NCBI GenBank assembly: GCA_024760905.1
Contig: CM045737.1
Span: forward strand, 10,048,726-10,112,725
Source of the DNA: Plotosus lineatus
Taxonomy: Eukaryota; Chordata; Actinopteri; Siluriformes; Plotosidae
Length of the DNA: 64,000 bases
Direction: 5' to 3'
Of the stretch, positions 1 to 11,639 are shown piece by piece. The position numbers and the translations under genes are program-made. Under the pieces are notes generated by a model. That model was not told where the DNA came from and did not search any database. It saw only the letters and a list, made by a program, of their open reading frames with translations. Within the stretch, counting starts at the first letter, position 1. Each line of letters opens with the position of its first letter.

Positions 1-770
1 TTGTGAGTCAGTCGGTACTAACCACCACCAATCAGGAAGCTTGGGTGGGGTGAGTCAGTACACGACCCCCTCAGTGACACTTGATGCTGCCAACCACATG
101 CTCACTATATGCTGCGCAGTCAGTCCAACACAACTCTGAGGAAGAAAAAACCCTCTGTCCTTTTTGTCAAAGCTCACAGATGCCTGTGATTGGCTGGTGA
201 TTGCTGTCAGGGTGCGAAGAGTTCACCTAATTAGCGCCCATAGACTCCAAGGCCATCAACCTGGATTTGAGCCTGCGATGTTTACACTGCTAGTTGCCAC
301 TCAGAAGCACAGCATGACTAATATTAATGATTAATATATTCGAGCACCAGGGCCGAGGTGATTTGTAGATGAATAATTTATTAATTTCACCAACTATTCC
401 ATTCAGGAGCATCTCCAAGCCTGAGGTGTGTAATTGTTAATGTACTACCTGGGAACAGACTCAAGAAAAGCACACTAATGAGATTTTTATGATTTACTTA
501 TTTTTAACCTGAATGGATGAAATCGAGCTTCCGTGTGAAACGCCATGTCTTTAAACCCTTTTCAGAGTTTTTAGTACTTTGTGGAAACAAAATGGGGGCG
601 AGGAGGGGAATAAACCGAAACAATAGTTAAAGATTATATTTCCATATTTGAACCATGACCGAGACTGTTCAGGTGAGCTCTGTGCTTTCAGATGAGTTAA
701 TAAGTGCTATTATACTCCTCCATTATACTCCTGCACAGACACATGAGAAAACCAACTCTGGAAACGTGTA
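1..770. other. Intronic/intergenic sequence without a gene
   Basis: No exon or RNA gene is recognised. Positions about 165-270 weakly resemble the unclassified repeat seen at 27118 and 56133. Around 660-700 is a segment with a donor-like CTGTTCAG/GTGAGC that recurs at about 2228. Confidence 0.5.
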
Positions 771-920
771 CAGAGATCCCTCACTTTCCGCGGTTAATTG
801 GGACCAAGATCCCTCGCGACCGCTGAATTCCGCGAGGTAGGATCACGCCCCCTCACCCCCGACTGACGCATAGGTACATGTATATGTGTATATAATATCA
901 ATAAATACATATTCAATGCT

Positions 921-1053
921 GTCCCTTGCTAAAAGGGTTGTGACAGGAAGGGCATCCGACGTAAAAACCTCTGCCAAATCAAACGTGCGAATCAAGATGA
1001 TTCGCTGTGGCGACTCCCAAGTAAAAAGGGAAAAAGCCGAAAGGAAGACAGAC
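921..1053 (+). mobile_element. 5'-truncated RTE-tailed SINE inside MITE-A
   Basis: It begins GTCCCTTGCTAAAAGGGTTG and ends with the RTE-like tail (ATTCGCTGTGGCGACTCCC ... AAAGCCGAAAGGAAGAC). It is flanked by an 18-bp target duplication, AAATACATATTCAATGCT, at 903-920 and 1054-1071, and both copies belong to the surrounding MITE. The long duplication and the 5' truncation indicate LINE-type target-primed insertion. Confidence 0.85.
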
Positions 1054-1171
1054 AAATACATATTCAATGCTATAAATGCTTTTAATAATTAAACATTCAT
1101 AAATAATACATAATATGTAAATAAAATATAAATGTACGCACACACTTAGATGCACACTTCACAAAAATGTA

Positions 1172-1938
1172 CTGACGCTCCTTGCTTTACGTTCATTCGC
1201 CTTACATTTTTTCAATTTTACGCTTTTTGTAAGCCTTTTTTTGTAAGTCATTTTGAGTTTAGCGTGCTCTCCGTAATACGAAGCGTTCTTACGTAGTACG
1301 TAGACGTAGTACGCTACTTGCGCGTGACGCCACATCCATTGTTTACATGGTGCTGCGTCGTTCATTGTTTACAAACGACAGACTGAACGTGCCCTCCTTT
1401 TTCCCAGTTCACCGTGTGTTACCCTTGTGTTAAGACATGGTCTCTGCGATCTTTGTGTTTACACTGTTTTGCGTATTTGTAACCCTAAGCAAATAGGGTT
1501 GGTCAGAAGCGTAAGCCTACTAGTGATAGTGGTCATCAGAATCAGTGGGAATAAGCGAATTTGATTAAAATGTATTTATTTGAAATTATTTTGCTTGAGT
1601 TTAATTTATTTGAAATTAATATTGATATTATTTTACAATTTCTGTCTTCCTTTCGGCTTTTTACCTTTTACTCGGGAGTCGCCACAGCGAATCATCTGAT
1701 TCGCACGTTTGATTTGGCAGAGGTTTTTACGTCGGATGCCCTTCCTGTCACAAATGTTATGTTTATAATAATTGATTTCGGGGTGTTTTATGAGATACGG
1801 TAATAGTATTTGTAGATGTATAGGACAGTATGAACGGTCATACGTCACTGGAACGTACAGTAACAACTTGCGGTTTTTTTTTTCACCTTACGTTCAGCCG
1901 TTTGGAACGTAACTATATCGTCAGTCGTGGAGCGTCTG
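1172..1938. mobile_element. Terminal-inverted-repeat DNA element at a TA site, inside MITE-A
   Basis: The ends are CTGACGCTCC at the left and GGAGCGTCTG at the right, each next to TA (1170-1171 and 1939-1940). MITE-A sequence continues on both sides. No transposase frame is visible, so it is a non-autonomous element. It carries a reversed SINE tail at about 1646-1752. Confidence 0.7.
1646..1752 (-). mobile_element. RTE-tailed SINE 3' fragment
   Basis: The reverse complement reads GTGACAGGAAGGGCATCCGA through AATCAGATGATTCGCTGTGG to AAAAGCCGAAAGGAAGACAG. This is the same 3' module as at 921-1053 and 20221-20548. I could not define a target duplication. Confidence 0.8.
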
Positions 1939-2581
1939 TAACTAGTTTTGATGAGAGGTTTTGGGCTGTTTTTTGTTCTGTGTTTAGGGTTTATTTATTT
2001 TTTTTTTTGCATAATTGGCCATGTTTTTGTGGTGTTTTCCTTAACTTTTTCCCCTATTCTTTCTTAATTTCCTTATTTTGTAATTCATTGAATAAAAAAA
2101 AAAAAAAAAAACGCGATGCACTGAAACCGCATGAATTGAATCGCGAAGTAGCGAGGGATCCCTGTGTTCGCACACTAATAAAAATAAAAAAAAATCTCAA
2201 TCAACAAGGATGTACACAAAAGTCTGGGACTGTTCAGGTAAGCTGTGTGCTTTGAGACGAGCTAACTGAGCAGAGCTCCGCGTGTAATGCTGATGGGTAT
2301 GTTTTTAGTATTTTACACAATATTACACGAACTCGAGATCTCTGAAGGAGTGTTTTCAAATTTACATTTTTATTATATGTCACCAGGAATACAAGAAAAA
2401 CTAAAATGAGATTTTATTTTTCCATTTGTAAGCGTGATCACGACGGCACTGCCTGCTGGAGTGAATGTCTGTCGTTTTATTTCCAGCCTTATCCACTCAG
2501 AATAATGATTTATTTCCCCATAGTGGACCAATCAGATTGCGCTCTTCTTATTTTGTGTTAATTGTTAGTTATCTTCCCAGG

Positions 2582-2584
<3 letters not shown>

Positions 2585-2629
<45 letters not shown>
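2585..2629 (+). repeat. (GT)n microsatellite
   Basis: About 22 uninterrupted GT units. Reading frames across it are artefacts. Confidence 0.95.
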
Positions 2630-2631
<2 letters not shown>

Positions 2632-2689
2632 AGAACTTATGGTTTGTTTTGATCATTGATTCGAAAAATCCACAAAATGCGTTCATATT

Positions 2690-2838
2690 AAAACACAGAA
2701 AAGTTCATTTTCCTTTTCTTTTCCCCTGTTGTGCCTTAATTTCCTAATTTTTTAATTCGATGAATATTCAAAAAAAAAAAAATGCGATGCCCTGAAGCCG
2801 CATGAACTGAAGCACAAAGTAGCGAGGGATTCCTGGAT
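2690..2838 (+). mobile_element. MITE-A 3' fragment
   Basis: It ends CTGAAGCCGCATGAACTGAA then AAAGTAGCGAGGGATTCCTG, the right end of the MITE-A family, with the CCTTAATTTCC.AATTTTTTAATTCGATGAAT body. The left part is missing. Confidence 0.65.
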
Positions 2839-2839
2839 T

Positions 2840-3540
2840 CGCAATTTCAAAAAATGGGGGTAAATGGCTTTTTTTAATTCCCGGGACTTCTTTATTTATT
2901 TATTTATTTATTTTTTGCCCTGAAAGGACCGACTTGGCACACAAAAAAAATATCTAAAATCGACATTTCCCTCCATTTTTTTTGAAATTGCAACTATTAA
3001 ACATTGTCAAAAGTGTCGCCTCGGATCCTCAGCTGCTGTTTTGAGCCCAGCGATTTACACAGTGTGTGCTTGTACAAACATCCGAGACGATCGGACCTGA
3101 TCCCATCGACTTGTGTGACAGATCCAGTCAATTCAGGGGATTTTGTTTTTGTTTTGAAAGTAGAGAAGAGAGATTTGATTATCCATCCTGAGCTGATGGC
3201 AGCAACAACAAAAGCGACCTGGAGATCCAGTTACCTCCCACCCACCCCCCACCCCCTTGCTCAGAGGGAACGTGAAATGGGGAGGTGCATGAAAGTACTT
3301 ATAAGGCGATTTTCTTTTTTAATGTTCCACAAAACGTTGGGACAGTACGTGGCACTGGTCTGTTAAAGCAGGAGTTTTTACAAAATATGAAAAGTACTGC
3401 ACGTGCAACATCAGCTCAGGACGGACGACAGTATTAAAATGTTTACATTTTCAAATCAAAAGCAGTTCAGGATTCAGCAGGAACACAAGAAAGGGCAACA
3501 TAAACTGTTTGTATTTTTCTCTTTCTTTCTTGCTCTCTGT
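2840..3540. other. Gene-free intronic stretch
   Basis: AT-rich, with poly-T and TTTA runs near 2890. No exon, transposon end or RNA gene is recognised. Confidence 0.5.
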
Positions 3541-3685
3541 CCAGTTTGCCAAACCAGTTAATCCTACTCGGGTCACAAGGATGCTAGAACCTATTTCAGC
3601 CAACACTTAGTGAAGGCAAGGTATACCCTGAACAGCTCGCCAGACCAATGCAGGGTCAACAGCAAGATACCTGAGAAATAGAGTT
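3540..3685 (-). mobile_element. Degenerate SINE-T tail fragment
   Basis: It contains AACAGCTCGCCAGACCAATG and related motifs (CAGCTCGCCAG.CCAT.GCAGGG) shared with the SINE copies at 4050 and 23325. The tRNA-like head is absent. Confidence 0.5.
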
Positions 3686-3736
3686 AAACACTTGGGTGTC
3701 CCTCCTCCTCCTCCTCCTCCTGAGCCCCCCCCCCCC

Positions 3737-3772
<36 letters not shown>

Positions 3773-4049
3773 TTATATGCTGTTCAGATCTCACAGAGGA
3801 AAAACTCCTCCCTCAACCATCCCCACATTTGTGAATGTAAAAGTATCTCCGTGTTTCTCGCACAGCAGTGAAACTCCACCGCTGTGAGATGATGTGGAAA
3901 TCACGCTGAAGTGTAGCATTAAGAGATGAAACTGATGTGACCAGAAATGCTCTGGTTTCTTATTTTGTCGTTCCATCCGGACCGTGTTGTTATCAGGTCG
4001 AAACCACCTGTGCAGGAAACCAAGACACGACTCTCAAGATTCACATTCA

Positions 4050-4172
4050 TTTTCTGAACCACTTAATTCTAGTTAGTGTTGCGGGGAGGCGAGCACCCAT
4101 CTCAGCTGACTCCGGGCGAGGGAGAGATGCACCCCGGACAGCTCGCCAGGCCATTGCATGGCCTTATTATTA

Positions 4173-4223
<51 letters not shown>

Positions 4224-4471
4224 GGATGATGAGAAGTACAATTTTGTTTAATAATTTTATTTAATGTAGTGCCTGTAACTTTTGATATTTCAGCCAATTA
4301 ACCATATGTGCATGTTTTTGGACTATGGGAGAAAACCATAGAACCTGGAGGAGACCCACATATGCGCGGGGAGATCATACAAACTCCACACAAAACGCTT
4401 GGGCTTGGATTCGAACCCAGGACCTTTTAGCTGTAAGGTGGATGTACTGGCCACTATGCCACTATGCCGCC
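4050..4471 (-). mobile_element. SINE-T, tRNA-derived, near full length
   Basis: On the - strand it starts GGCGGCATAGTGGCATAGTG (A-box-like) and has GGTCCTGGGTTCGAATCC (B box). It continues through the conserved GTGTGGAGTTTGTATGATC segment to a tail near GGTTCAGAAAATGAATG. This is the widespread teleost SINE type with a tRNA-like head. It contains a long (ATT)n run at 4166-4221. Confidence 0.75.
4166..4221 (+). repeat. (ATT)n microsatellite inside SINE-T
   Basis: About 18 ATT units with one GTT interruption at the start. It is the source of the spurious poly-Tyr, poly-Ile and poly-Asn frames. Confidence 0.95.
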
Positions 4472-6032
4472 CCCTTTTTCACAAGATTTGCAAGATTACT
4501 GCTGAAAAACAAACAACACAAGAGTGATGTAATAAACGTGCACGATGCCCAGCGGGGATGAAGCAGAAAATTCACTCACAGGTACCCGGTGGAGAAAGTT
4601 TCCGGGTGGAGAAAGGTTCCGGGCGGACTCCAGATCACTCAGATCTGTGAAAGAGTCTCTGAAGTTCAGTGTTATTGAGGGAAACATCAGCATTTTTGCA
4701 TCTGAGGACATTTGAGCACAGGATGAGACACTCAGAGCTAAAGTGTGCAAGTGTGCATGCACATGTTGGGGGGTGGGTGGGTTCTGTCCGTTGGTTGAGG
4801 GATGGGGTTTATAAAAAGGATTTTAAGGAAATCTGTTTTAGCTTTTAAGCAAAATGTTTCGGATCTGTTCACCAGATTCCTGTTGCTGTTTTGAAAGGGC
4901 CGAGAGGAGACCGGCGTTTATAGGAAATGCAGCGACATTCATGTACTTTTACACACGCTCTCACTCCCACTCTCACATGCTCGTACTCGCTCTCACCCTC
5001 AGTGTAGATGAGATCTCTCGCCATCGTTCTATCACTTTCTCTATAGGTCAGTCTAGTTCTCCTCTCCAGTCTCTCTCCCTTTCTTTCAGTTTGTTCACAC
5101 TTGGATATATAAAAACAGCGACACAGTAGGTATAGTAGAAGGTTCCAGCAAGCCCATGAAGATGGCGGGAGTGCTGTGATGGGCGATGGAACAGGATAAC
5201 ATATGTAACGTCTCCCCAGAGACATGAAACACATCCCTGGAACATTCATTGAGTGAAGTCCACTTCTGGAAATGACATTTAGTTGATAATCTCAAGGTGA
5301 AGGCCATTTACAGGCAAGACGTGAACATGAGACCTCGTTTTTAACGCCACACTCTTATTCTTTACTTCGAGCTTCATGTCCGCAACGTTTTCAGCAACAG
5401 AGAATGTGCAAGGCTTCCTGTTCTTGCTGTGATTTCGACCATTATCCTATTTTCCATAAAAAAGAAACACGCGCGCGCACACACACACACCTGGCAAGCT
5501 TCTTCACCCGTTTTCCACAGCTAATGCTTTACCGCGCTTGGGCTAGTGGTTGGTCTCCAGTTTTCCAGGAATGGCCGTGAACTGTCTGCTGGGACGGCGA
5601 TCTGTCAGGGCGTTTGTGTGCTTTTGAATGAGAAGTGCGGGGGGAGAGCCGATGTGTCTGAAACTGCACTTTAAATCATAATCTGTTGTCCTGAAAGCCA
5701 GCTTGATGGTGTTTTCCACTAGTGATTTATTTCAAGGGTTCTCGGCCTACTGAACCTCTTCAACCTGAGTAATTTGCTTCAAGTACCACTCGAGACTGTG
5801 GGTAGGCTACCAGTAAGAAATGGTTTCAATAAATATAATAATAATTAACCCTGACAACCCAGGGCTATTTTCACATTATTTATTTATTTAGGTATCGCAG
5901 TCATTATAAAGGTGAAGCAGCTGCTGGAGTTTTCTTTTTTATTTTCTGGTTCCTCATTTTATATGAGAACAGCTAGACAGCAAAAGAGAGAGAGAGAGAG
6001 AGAGAACTGTGACACTCATGAAATAGTTTATA
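4472..6032. other. Gene-free stretch with one weak exon-like site
   Basis: Apart from a - strand segment near 4590-4652 with splice-like borders (see findings), this holds CT-rich sequence near 4950-5090 and a short (CA)n at about 5471. No gene is recognised. Confidence 0.45.
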
Positions 6033-6669
6033 CAGTGGAACCTCACCTTATGAAAGTCCCAACATCCAAAAAAATCCAGGTTACGAAAAACATTTTTCAA
6101 AATTTTTTGTCTCTGGATACGAAACAAGTTCATGTTACGAAAGTGCCATCTCAAAAATTCAAACAATGCTCTCCCGTTGACTATCTCCCAACATCCCGCC
6201 CTAAACTAATGTTGGTTGAAACAAAATGAAGTGAACGAACCTGAAGTAGATACGTTATCAACCAGAAACGAGGCGGACAAGATCACCGTCGTCATGTGAC
6301 TGTTTTTAACTCGATCACCGGATGAAAATTCGACTCGGCCAGCAGGTGCTAAAAAACATCGGACTGATGAGTCTCCTGCTACACACGCGGCGGCGACGCA
6401 TGCCAAGAACAAAGTCAGTACCCATCCAAAATCATCCACGTGTGATGATGCAGACAGAACGCCTTTTAAATACGATTACGAAAAAAAAAATGGCCTGCCA
6501 TTGGCTAGGAGGGATGACACAGCTCCCTTGAGCAGTAGCTTGTTCCATGTGTTTTTTGAGTGTGCTCATTGCAACTTTATTTTTTTGGCTCAGGCTTTTA
6601 ACCTTGCATAAACATTTTTTAAGATTATAACTCTGCTAAGAAGACATGGTTGGCACGCATGCACGCCCA

Positions 6670-6714
<45 letters not shown>

Positions 6715-6984
6715 GCGCCCGCGAAAATAAGAAATGGACACGTGGCATGCGGTTGAGTGATAGCGCAAGGGAATATGGCCAAACCCGTCTACCATCGGTA
6801 CGATATTGAAGCAGAAGGTCTTAAAAGGTATACTTTTGTAATTTTTAAAGGGTTTAGGGGGTCGTATTGGGGGCCTTAGAACGAGTCACATGTTTGACAT
6901 GTAAAATGCGGTTCAACTTTTAAAAAATCCAGGTTACGAAACCACTTCCGGAATGGATTAATTTCGTAAATTGAGGTACCACTG
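6033..6984. mobile_element. Tigger-like element, family F (CAGTGGAACCTCACC ends)
   Basis: It starts CAGTGGAACCTCACCTTATG at a TA site and ends TAAATTGAGGTACCACTG. The subterminal TACGAAAAAC and GGATTAATTTCGTAA blocks recur in copies at 17941, 32284 and 58979. It contains one copy of the CCATTGGCTAGGAGGGATGA unit that is multiplied elsewhere, and a (CA)n at 6669-6712. No transposase is left. Confidence 0.8.
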
Positions 6985-7540
6985 TGTTTTACTGGCTCTA
7001 ATATTAATTCATTTGTTAGGTGTCCAGGCTTCAGCCTGGATCTCTCATAATTTAGTCTCAGATTATTCTAGTTTTATATCGATTCACAAAAACAAGCAAA
7101 AGACAAAAAAAAACAAACTAATACTCATAAAAAAAAATCCTTCTCCTCATCTACTCTCTTTATCACATCACTTCCCCTTCATCACGCCTCCTCCTCTTCC
7201 TCACACCTTCCTTTTCATCGATTCTCTTCATCTTTCTTTCCCAACAAACTTCCTGTGTGACATCACGCTCTCTGTGACGTCTTTTCAGCCTTTCGTTGTC
7301 ACGCCGTCACTCGTCCCTTTCATTTCTTGTCTTCACTTCTCATGATCTCTTTTTCATCTTCATTCTTCTTTGCCGTGACACAGTATCCACTTAATCACTG
7401 CTTTTCCTCGCCGTTTGGAGACTCTATTCTCTATGCTTGGACCATGGGACTCGTTGCTTGCATATACAAATAATTTTTTAAAACTACAAAAACTATAATT
7501 CAAACAAAAAATGTTTTTTTTTTTTTTCTTTCATATTTGC
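6985..7540. other. Gene-free, pyrimidine-rich stretch
   Basis: Low-complexity TC-rich sequence around 7140-7370. The 124-residue frame over it is composition-driven and has no family resemblance. Confidence 0.5.
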
Positions 7541-7885
7541 GATGATTTCATCACTGCAACTCAAAACACTTTGTGAAGTTTCTGCCTCGATTCTAGAGGT
7601 TTATGCCTCTGAATCGGTGGTAGCCAGGACCGAGGCGTTGTTTTTGGGTCATCCGTCCGTCCGTTTGCTTTGTTCGGATTATTATTGTGAACATGATAAG
7701 TTTTGTAGAAATGCTCAGCTTCACTTATGGATGAACTGGTTAGATTTTTGAGGCCAAAGGTCAAGGTCACTGCAGCGTCACGTGATGCCCTTCTGGTGAA
7801 CTTTGCCATTCTTGTAATATCTTAAATGATTCCCGGGATTTTCTTTAAACTTGATTACCATTTTAACCCAGGGATGAACTGAATA

Positions 7886-8595
7886 CAGGGATCCATCACT
7901 TTTCCGTGGTTAATTGGGACCGAGATACCCCGCGATCACCAAATTCCGCGAGGTAGGTTTAACCCCCCCAACTGATGTATATGTGCATGTATTGTATTGT
8001 ATTAGATTTATATAGCACTCCATCCACACTGAATAGCATGCTCAAAGCTCTCCCTCGCGCCCCCTGCGCTCCGCGCACCCGTCACCTCTGTGCGGCGCCA
8101 GTGATCGCGTTGTTCTATCCTTTTGATGCTGAGTGCCAAGCAGGAAGCAACAACTCCCAAATTTTAATGTCTTATGGTATGATGCGGCCGGATTAGAGCT
8201 CCGACCTTCCGGAGGATAAAGCGGACGCTCTACCAACTGAGCTAAATCCCCGGTATATGTGTATGTAATATCAATAAATACATATTCAATGCTATAAATG
8301 TTTGTAGTAACAATTAAACATGAAAAAATAATGCATAAGATGTAAATAAAATATAAATACACACACCAACATTCATATGCGCACCTCACATAAAAATGTA
8401 TTTTTGTTGGGGGGTTTTGGGTTTTTTGTATTTGGGGTTTTTTGCTTAATTGGCCTTGTTTCTTAGCATTTTCCTTCAAACTTTTTCCCATTTTTCCTTA
8501 ATTTCCTTATTTTTTAATTCGATTAGTATATAAAAAAAACAACATGATGCACTGAAACCACATGAATTGAAGCTCGAAGTAGTGAGGGATCCCTG
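7886..8595 (+). mobile_element. MITE-A copy carrying a SINE
   Basis: The left end CAGGGATCCATCACTTTTCC and right end AGTAGTGAGGGATCCCTG are both at TA. The body matches the other copies (AATAAATACATATTCAATGC, TAAATAAAATATAAATAC). It is interrupted by a reversed SINE at 7993-8253. Confidence 0.85.
7993..8253 (-). mobile_element. tRNA-headed SINE with L2-like 3' end
   Basis: On the - strand it begins GGGGATTTAGCTCAGTTGGT (a clear tRNA A-box head) and ends with GTGCTATATAAATCTAATAC then an ACAAT-type short repeat, a tail style typical of SINEs mobilised by L2-clade LINEs. TATATGTG(C/T)ATGTA flanks both sides as a target duplication. The B-box region is degenerate, so this is not a working tRNA gene. 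Confidence 0.8.
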
Positions 8596-9756
8596 TAATA
8601 TTTTTAGAGGTCAAGGTCATTGCTGCTTTACTGCAAGGAGGCAACCAAGCATGAGGTCTTGGTTCTAGTTATAGAACGCGTCCCTGTGGCTGTATGTATT
8701 GTTCCATGTTTGTATGATGTCAGGATTTTTGTTCTTTTCTTTAAATCTGGATACATTAAACTATAAAAAGCTCGAGAGGGGAGCTTTAGTCCAAGCAGGA
8801 TTGAAAATGAGTGCGTACATCTTCAGAGAACAGCTCTCAATTTCTCTCACTGCGAGATTCCTTCTGGTTTTATTTGTATTAAATGAGACTAAATATCCGT
8901 GCGAATGGAACCGCAGGCTTTTATGTACTTTCCCCTTTTTCGTTATAATGGAGTGAGTCTGATCGCAGCAGAGAGAACAAAGAATGCTTCAGTAGTTTTT
9001 TTGCTTCCACATGTAAACACACTGGTTAAGTGAAGCTTGTGGGTCTCCTGTCAGTAATGGAAGTATGAAAACTCAAACCACTATCAGGCTGCACATCAGA
9101 GCCGAAAGCTTGTCGACCTGTACAGCGTAGCATTTCTGCCCTGCTCTGACATCCTAGCAAACTGAACCGCTGAACAGAGGGAGCGGAACCCCCTTGCTCT
9201 CATTTTCACCAGCTGTTGCTGTTTTAATGTCTCCTGCAAAAAGTCGTAATCGCTACAGGATGATCCCAGTCAGGAACGTAGAACATCACATGATAATTTC
9301 GTCCCTGAAAACTATCGCTGGTGTACTTTGAAAGCTGCATCAACGTTATCGGACGTGGTGTTCAGGAAAATTAAAGCCTTTGTTTATAACACAGCGCAAT
9401 GCGACCGGAATGTTTGCTTTTCATCATGCCGTTGCTATGCGGTATCTAAGCACGTGACTTTTAGCTGCAATGGACCTATTCACCATAAACAACTACGATC
9501 TCCTGAACAATGCAGAATATTGGAAGTCCAGCATGAGACCAAATCCCAAACATGACCGTTTTTACTGTTCTTACATAAACTTCGTGTTTTCAAGAAAAAA
9601 AAAATATATATTTATTTGGATAAAGCATTTCAATACGGTATATGAATATAATTAATGATAAATAGTTAATAGTAATTAGTTTTCTCTTTGTATCCGACCT
9701 CGATTCCCTGTAAAACTCCTCCAAAGGGCACAGGTGGGTTGCCCTCCTCCAAAGTA
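8596..9756. other. Gene-free stretch
   Basis: Mostly single-copy-looking sequence. AAGGTCAAGGTCA-like half-sites near 7760 and 8610 flank the MITE-A insertion, so the MITE interrupted an older repeat. No exon was recognised. Confidence 0.45.
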
Positions 9757-10043
9757 CAGTCGGCCCCCGACTTACGAAATTAATCCGTTCCAGCGCCTTT
9801 TTCGTAACACGGGAGTTTCATCAGTAGGGGTCGCATTTTACATGTTAAACGCCTGATTTGTTCCAAGGCTCCAAAGACCCTTTAAAAAATGATAAAAATA
9901 CACAAATTTTGTTTGAAATATGGTGTTAAAAGTAAAATGAATTTTTGTGAAACCATTGAAACAGTTTATTAACACATTAAACCATTTTATTAACATAATT
10001 ATTAATGAAACCATGATTAAACATTTTTTATTAACACACACAC

Positions 10044-10083
<40 letters not shown>

Positions 10084-10101
10084 CGCTCGCTCGCTCGCTC
10101 G

Positions 10102-10146
<45 letters not shown>

Positions 10147-10382
10147 ACATACGCATTAAATGTTTATTGTAGCGCTGCGGGCCACGCCCACAAGACGTGG
10201 AATTCAAAGCACATTCCCTGCTTGACAGATCGGCGGTCCAAACTCAACTTTAACTTGATTCCTTGAGGGATCGGAATTCTAGATGAGCTCAAATGCTTTC
10301 ATTTGACATCATCATTTATGAAACATTTACTGAATTTAACAACTTAAAAAACTAAACTAAAAACTAAAGAGTTAAGCTTCCT

Positions 10383-10447
<65 letters not shown>

Positions 10448-10654
10448 TACCAGCGGAGGCCAGTGGGGTAGGATGTTGAAAGACAGTCAATGAGAGAGCA
10501 ACTTGCGCATCGTGTGAAATTTTGATTGACGCATTTGAATTTCTTTTCGTAAGAGGGGGTTGTTTTCGTATCCCGGGGACGAAAACTTAGGAAAATGTTT
10601 TTCATAACCCGGGATTTTCGTACCCAGGGGGTTTCATCAGTCAGGGGCCGACTG
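9757..10654. mobile_element. Tigger-like element, family D (CAGTCGGCCCCCGAC ends)
   Basis: It starts CAGTCGGCCCCCGACTTACG after TA and ends TCAGTCAGGGGCCGACTG before TA. Copies lie at 33379 and 39589. Internal (CT)n(GCTC)n(CA)n at 10048-10150 and (CA)n(CT)n at 10393-10443 explain the cysteine/valine-rich frames. A CGTAAGAGGGGGTTGTTTTC block is shared with the other copies. Confidence 0.85.
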
Positions 10655-10779
10655 TAGTTTTTAATGGCAGTATTGTAATCAGTGACGCTTTCTTTTAAAC
10701 AACTGACCACACTGAATGGATTTTTTCCCCCACAGATTTACTGGAGACACCACCCTACCAGCGTCCCAAAGATAGTTTA

Positions 10780-11245
10780 ATTTTAAAATGTCAAGGTCAA
10801 AGCTGAAGGTCAAAACAAGGTCACAATACTTTGAGGACTTCCCATATTCCACCAACACACTGAACCGAAAGGCAAAGCCCTCAATTTACCAGTCGATCTA
10901 CATTCTAATCCTCACCTGTGGTCATGAGCTTTGGGTAGTGACAGAAAGAACAAGATCGGAGATACAGGCGGCTGTAATGAGCTTCCTTTGCTGGATGGCG
11001 AGGCTTTCCCGTAGAGATAGGATGAGAAGCTCAGCCATCTGGGAAGAGCTCGGAAAAACCGCTGCTCCTCCGTGTTGAGAGAAGCCAGTCGGGGATCACT
11101 CGGGCGTCTGATGGGAATACCTCCTCCACGCCTCTCTAGTGTGGTGTTTTGGGCATGCCCAACAACCAGGAAGAGAGGACGTCTGGGCCTCGTTGTTTTG
11201 GCTGCTACATCTGGCCCCACATCCCGACCCTGGACCAAGCGGATG
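10780..11245 (+). mobile_element. Non-LTR retrotransposon fragment, post-RT region
   Basis: It encodes GHELWVVTERTRSEIQAAVM and SFLCWMARLSRRDRMRSSAI, then in another frame an RP..RLG-like segment. This is the well-known C-terminal region after reverse transcriptase in fish LINEs (ELWVVTERTRSRIQAAEMSF type). Stops and frame changes show it is dead, and the RT core is missing. The clade cannot be assigned with certainty from this part. Confidence 0.75.
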
Positions 11246-11348
11246 ATGTGATTTTAATGTGCAAAGGCGTGTATGGTCTGCGGTAGCTTTTATTACATTT
11301 CACATCTCTCTGTGTTGTTGTATATAAAGTATAATAAACAGTAGGTGC

Positions 11349-11408
11349 AGCTGTAAGCTCATGTTTACTGAAGTGGCTTTGGGACCGAAAGGTCACTGGT
11401 TTGATTCC

Positions 11409-11449
<41 letters not shown>

Positions 11450-11635
11450 GGGGAGGGGGGGGTCTTGGGAGTTGCACCTTCGCTTCCACCATATAAATGG
11501 CTGAATTGCCCTTGAGCAAGGCACCTAACCCCCAACTGCTCTCTCCAGGTGCCCCAAATGTGTGTGTGCCCAACTTGAATGGGTTAAATGCAGAGGAGAT
11601 AATTTCCCTCATGGGATTAATACTGTATATCCAAA
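11349..11635 (+). mobile_element. tRNA-related SINE with GGGATTAATAC(A/T)GTAT end
   Basis: It has a B-box-like GGTCACTGGTTTGATTCCC, an internal (GT)n at 11409-11448, CCCTTGAGCAAGGCACCTAA in the body and GGGATTAATACTGTAT at the end. A second copy is at 56945-57237. Confidence 0.7.
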
Positions 11636-11639
11636 CAAT

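Larger units (their letters stand above)
771..2164 (+). mobile_element. MITE-A (GGATCCCTC-ended Tigger-like element), interrupted by nested insertions
   Basis: The left end is CAGAGATCCCTCACTTTCCG after TA at 769-770; the right end is AGTAGCGAGGGATCCCTG. The consensus ends in the window are CAGGGATCCCTC and GAGGGATCCCTG at TA sites, as expected for the pogo/Tigger group. The body is AT-rich and non-coding. This copy is split by a SINE tail (921-1053) and by another terminal-inverted-repeat element (1172-1938). Confidence 0.8.

Noticed and set aside
8190..8256. Possible tRNA gene on the - strand
   Set aside because: The A-box half is good, but the B box is degenerate and the 3' acceptor stem does not pair. 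It is the head of a SINE.
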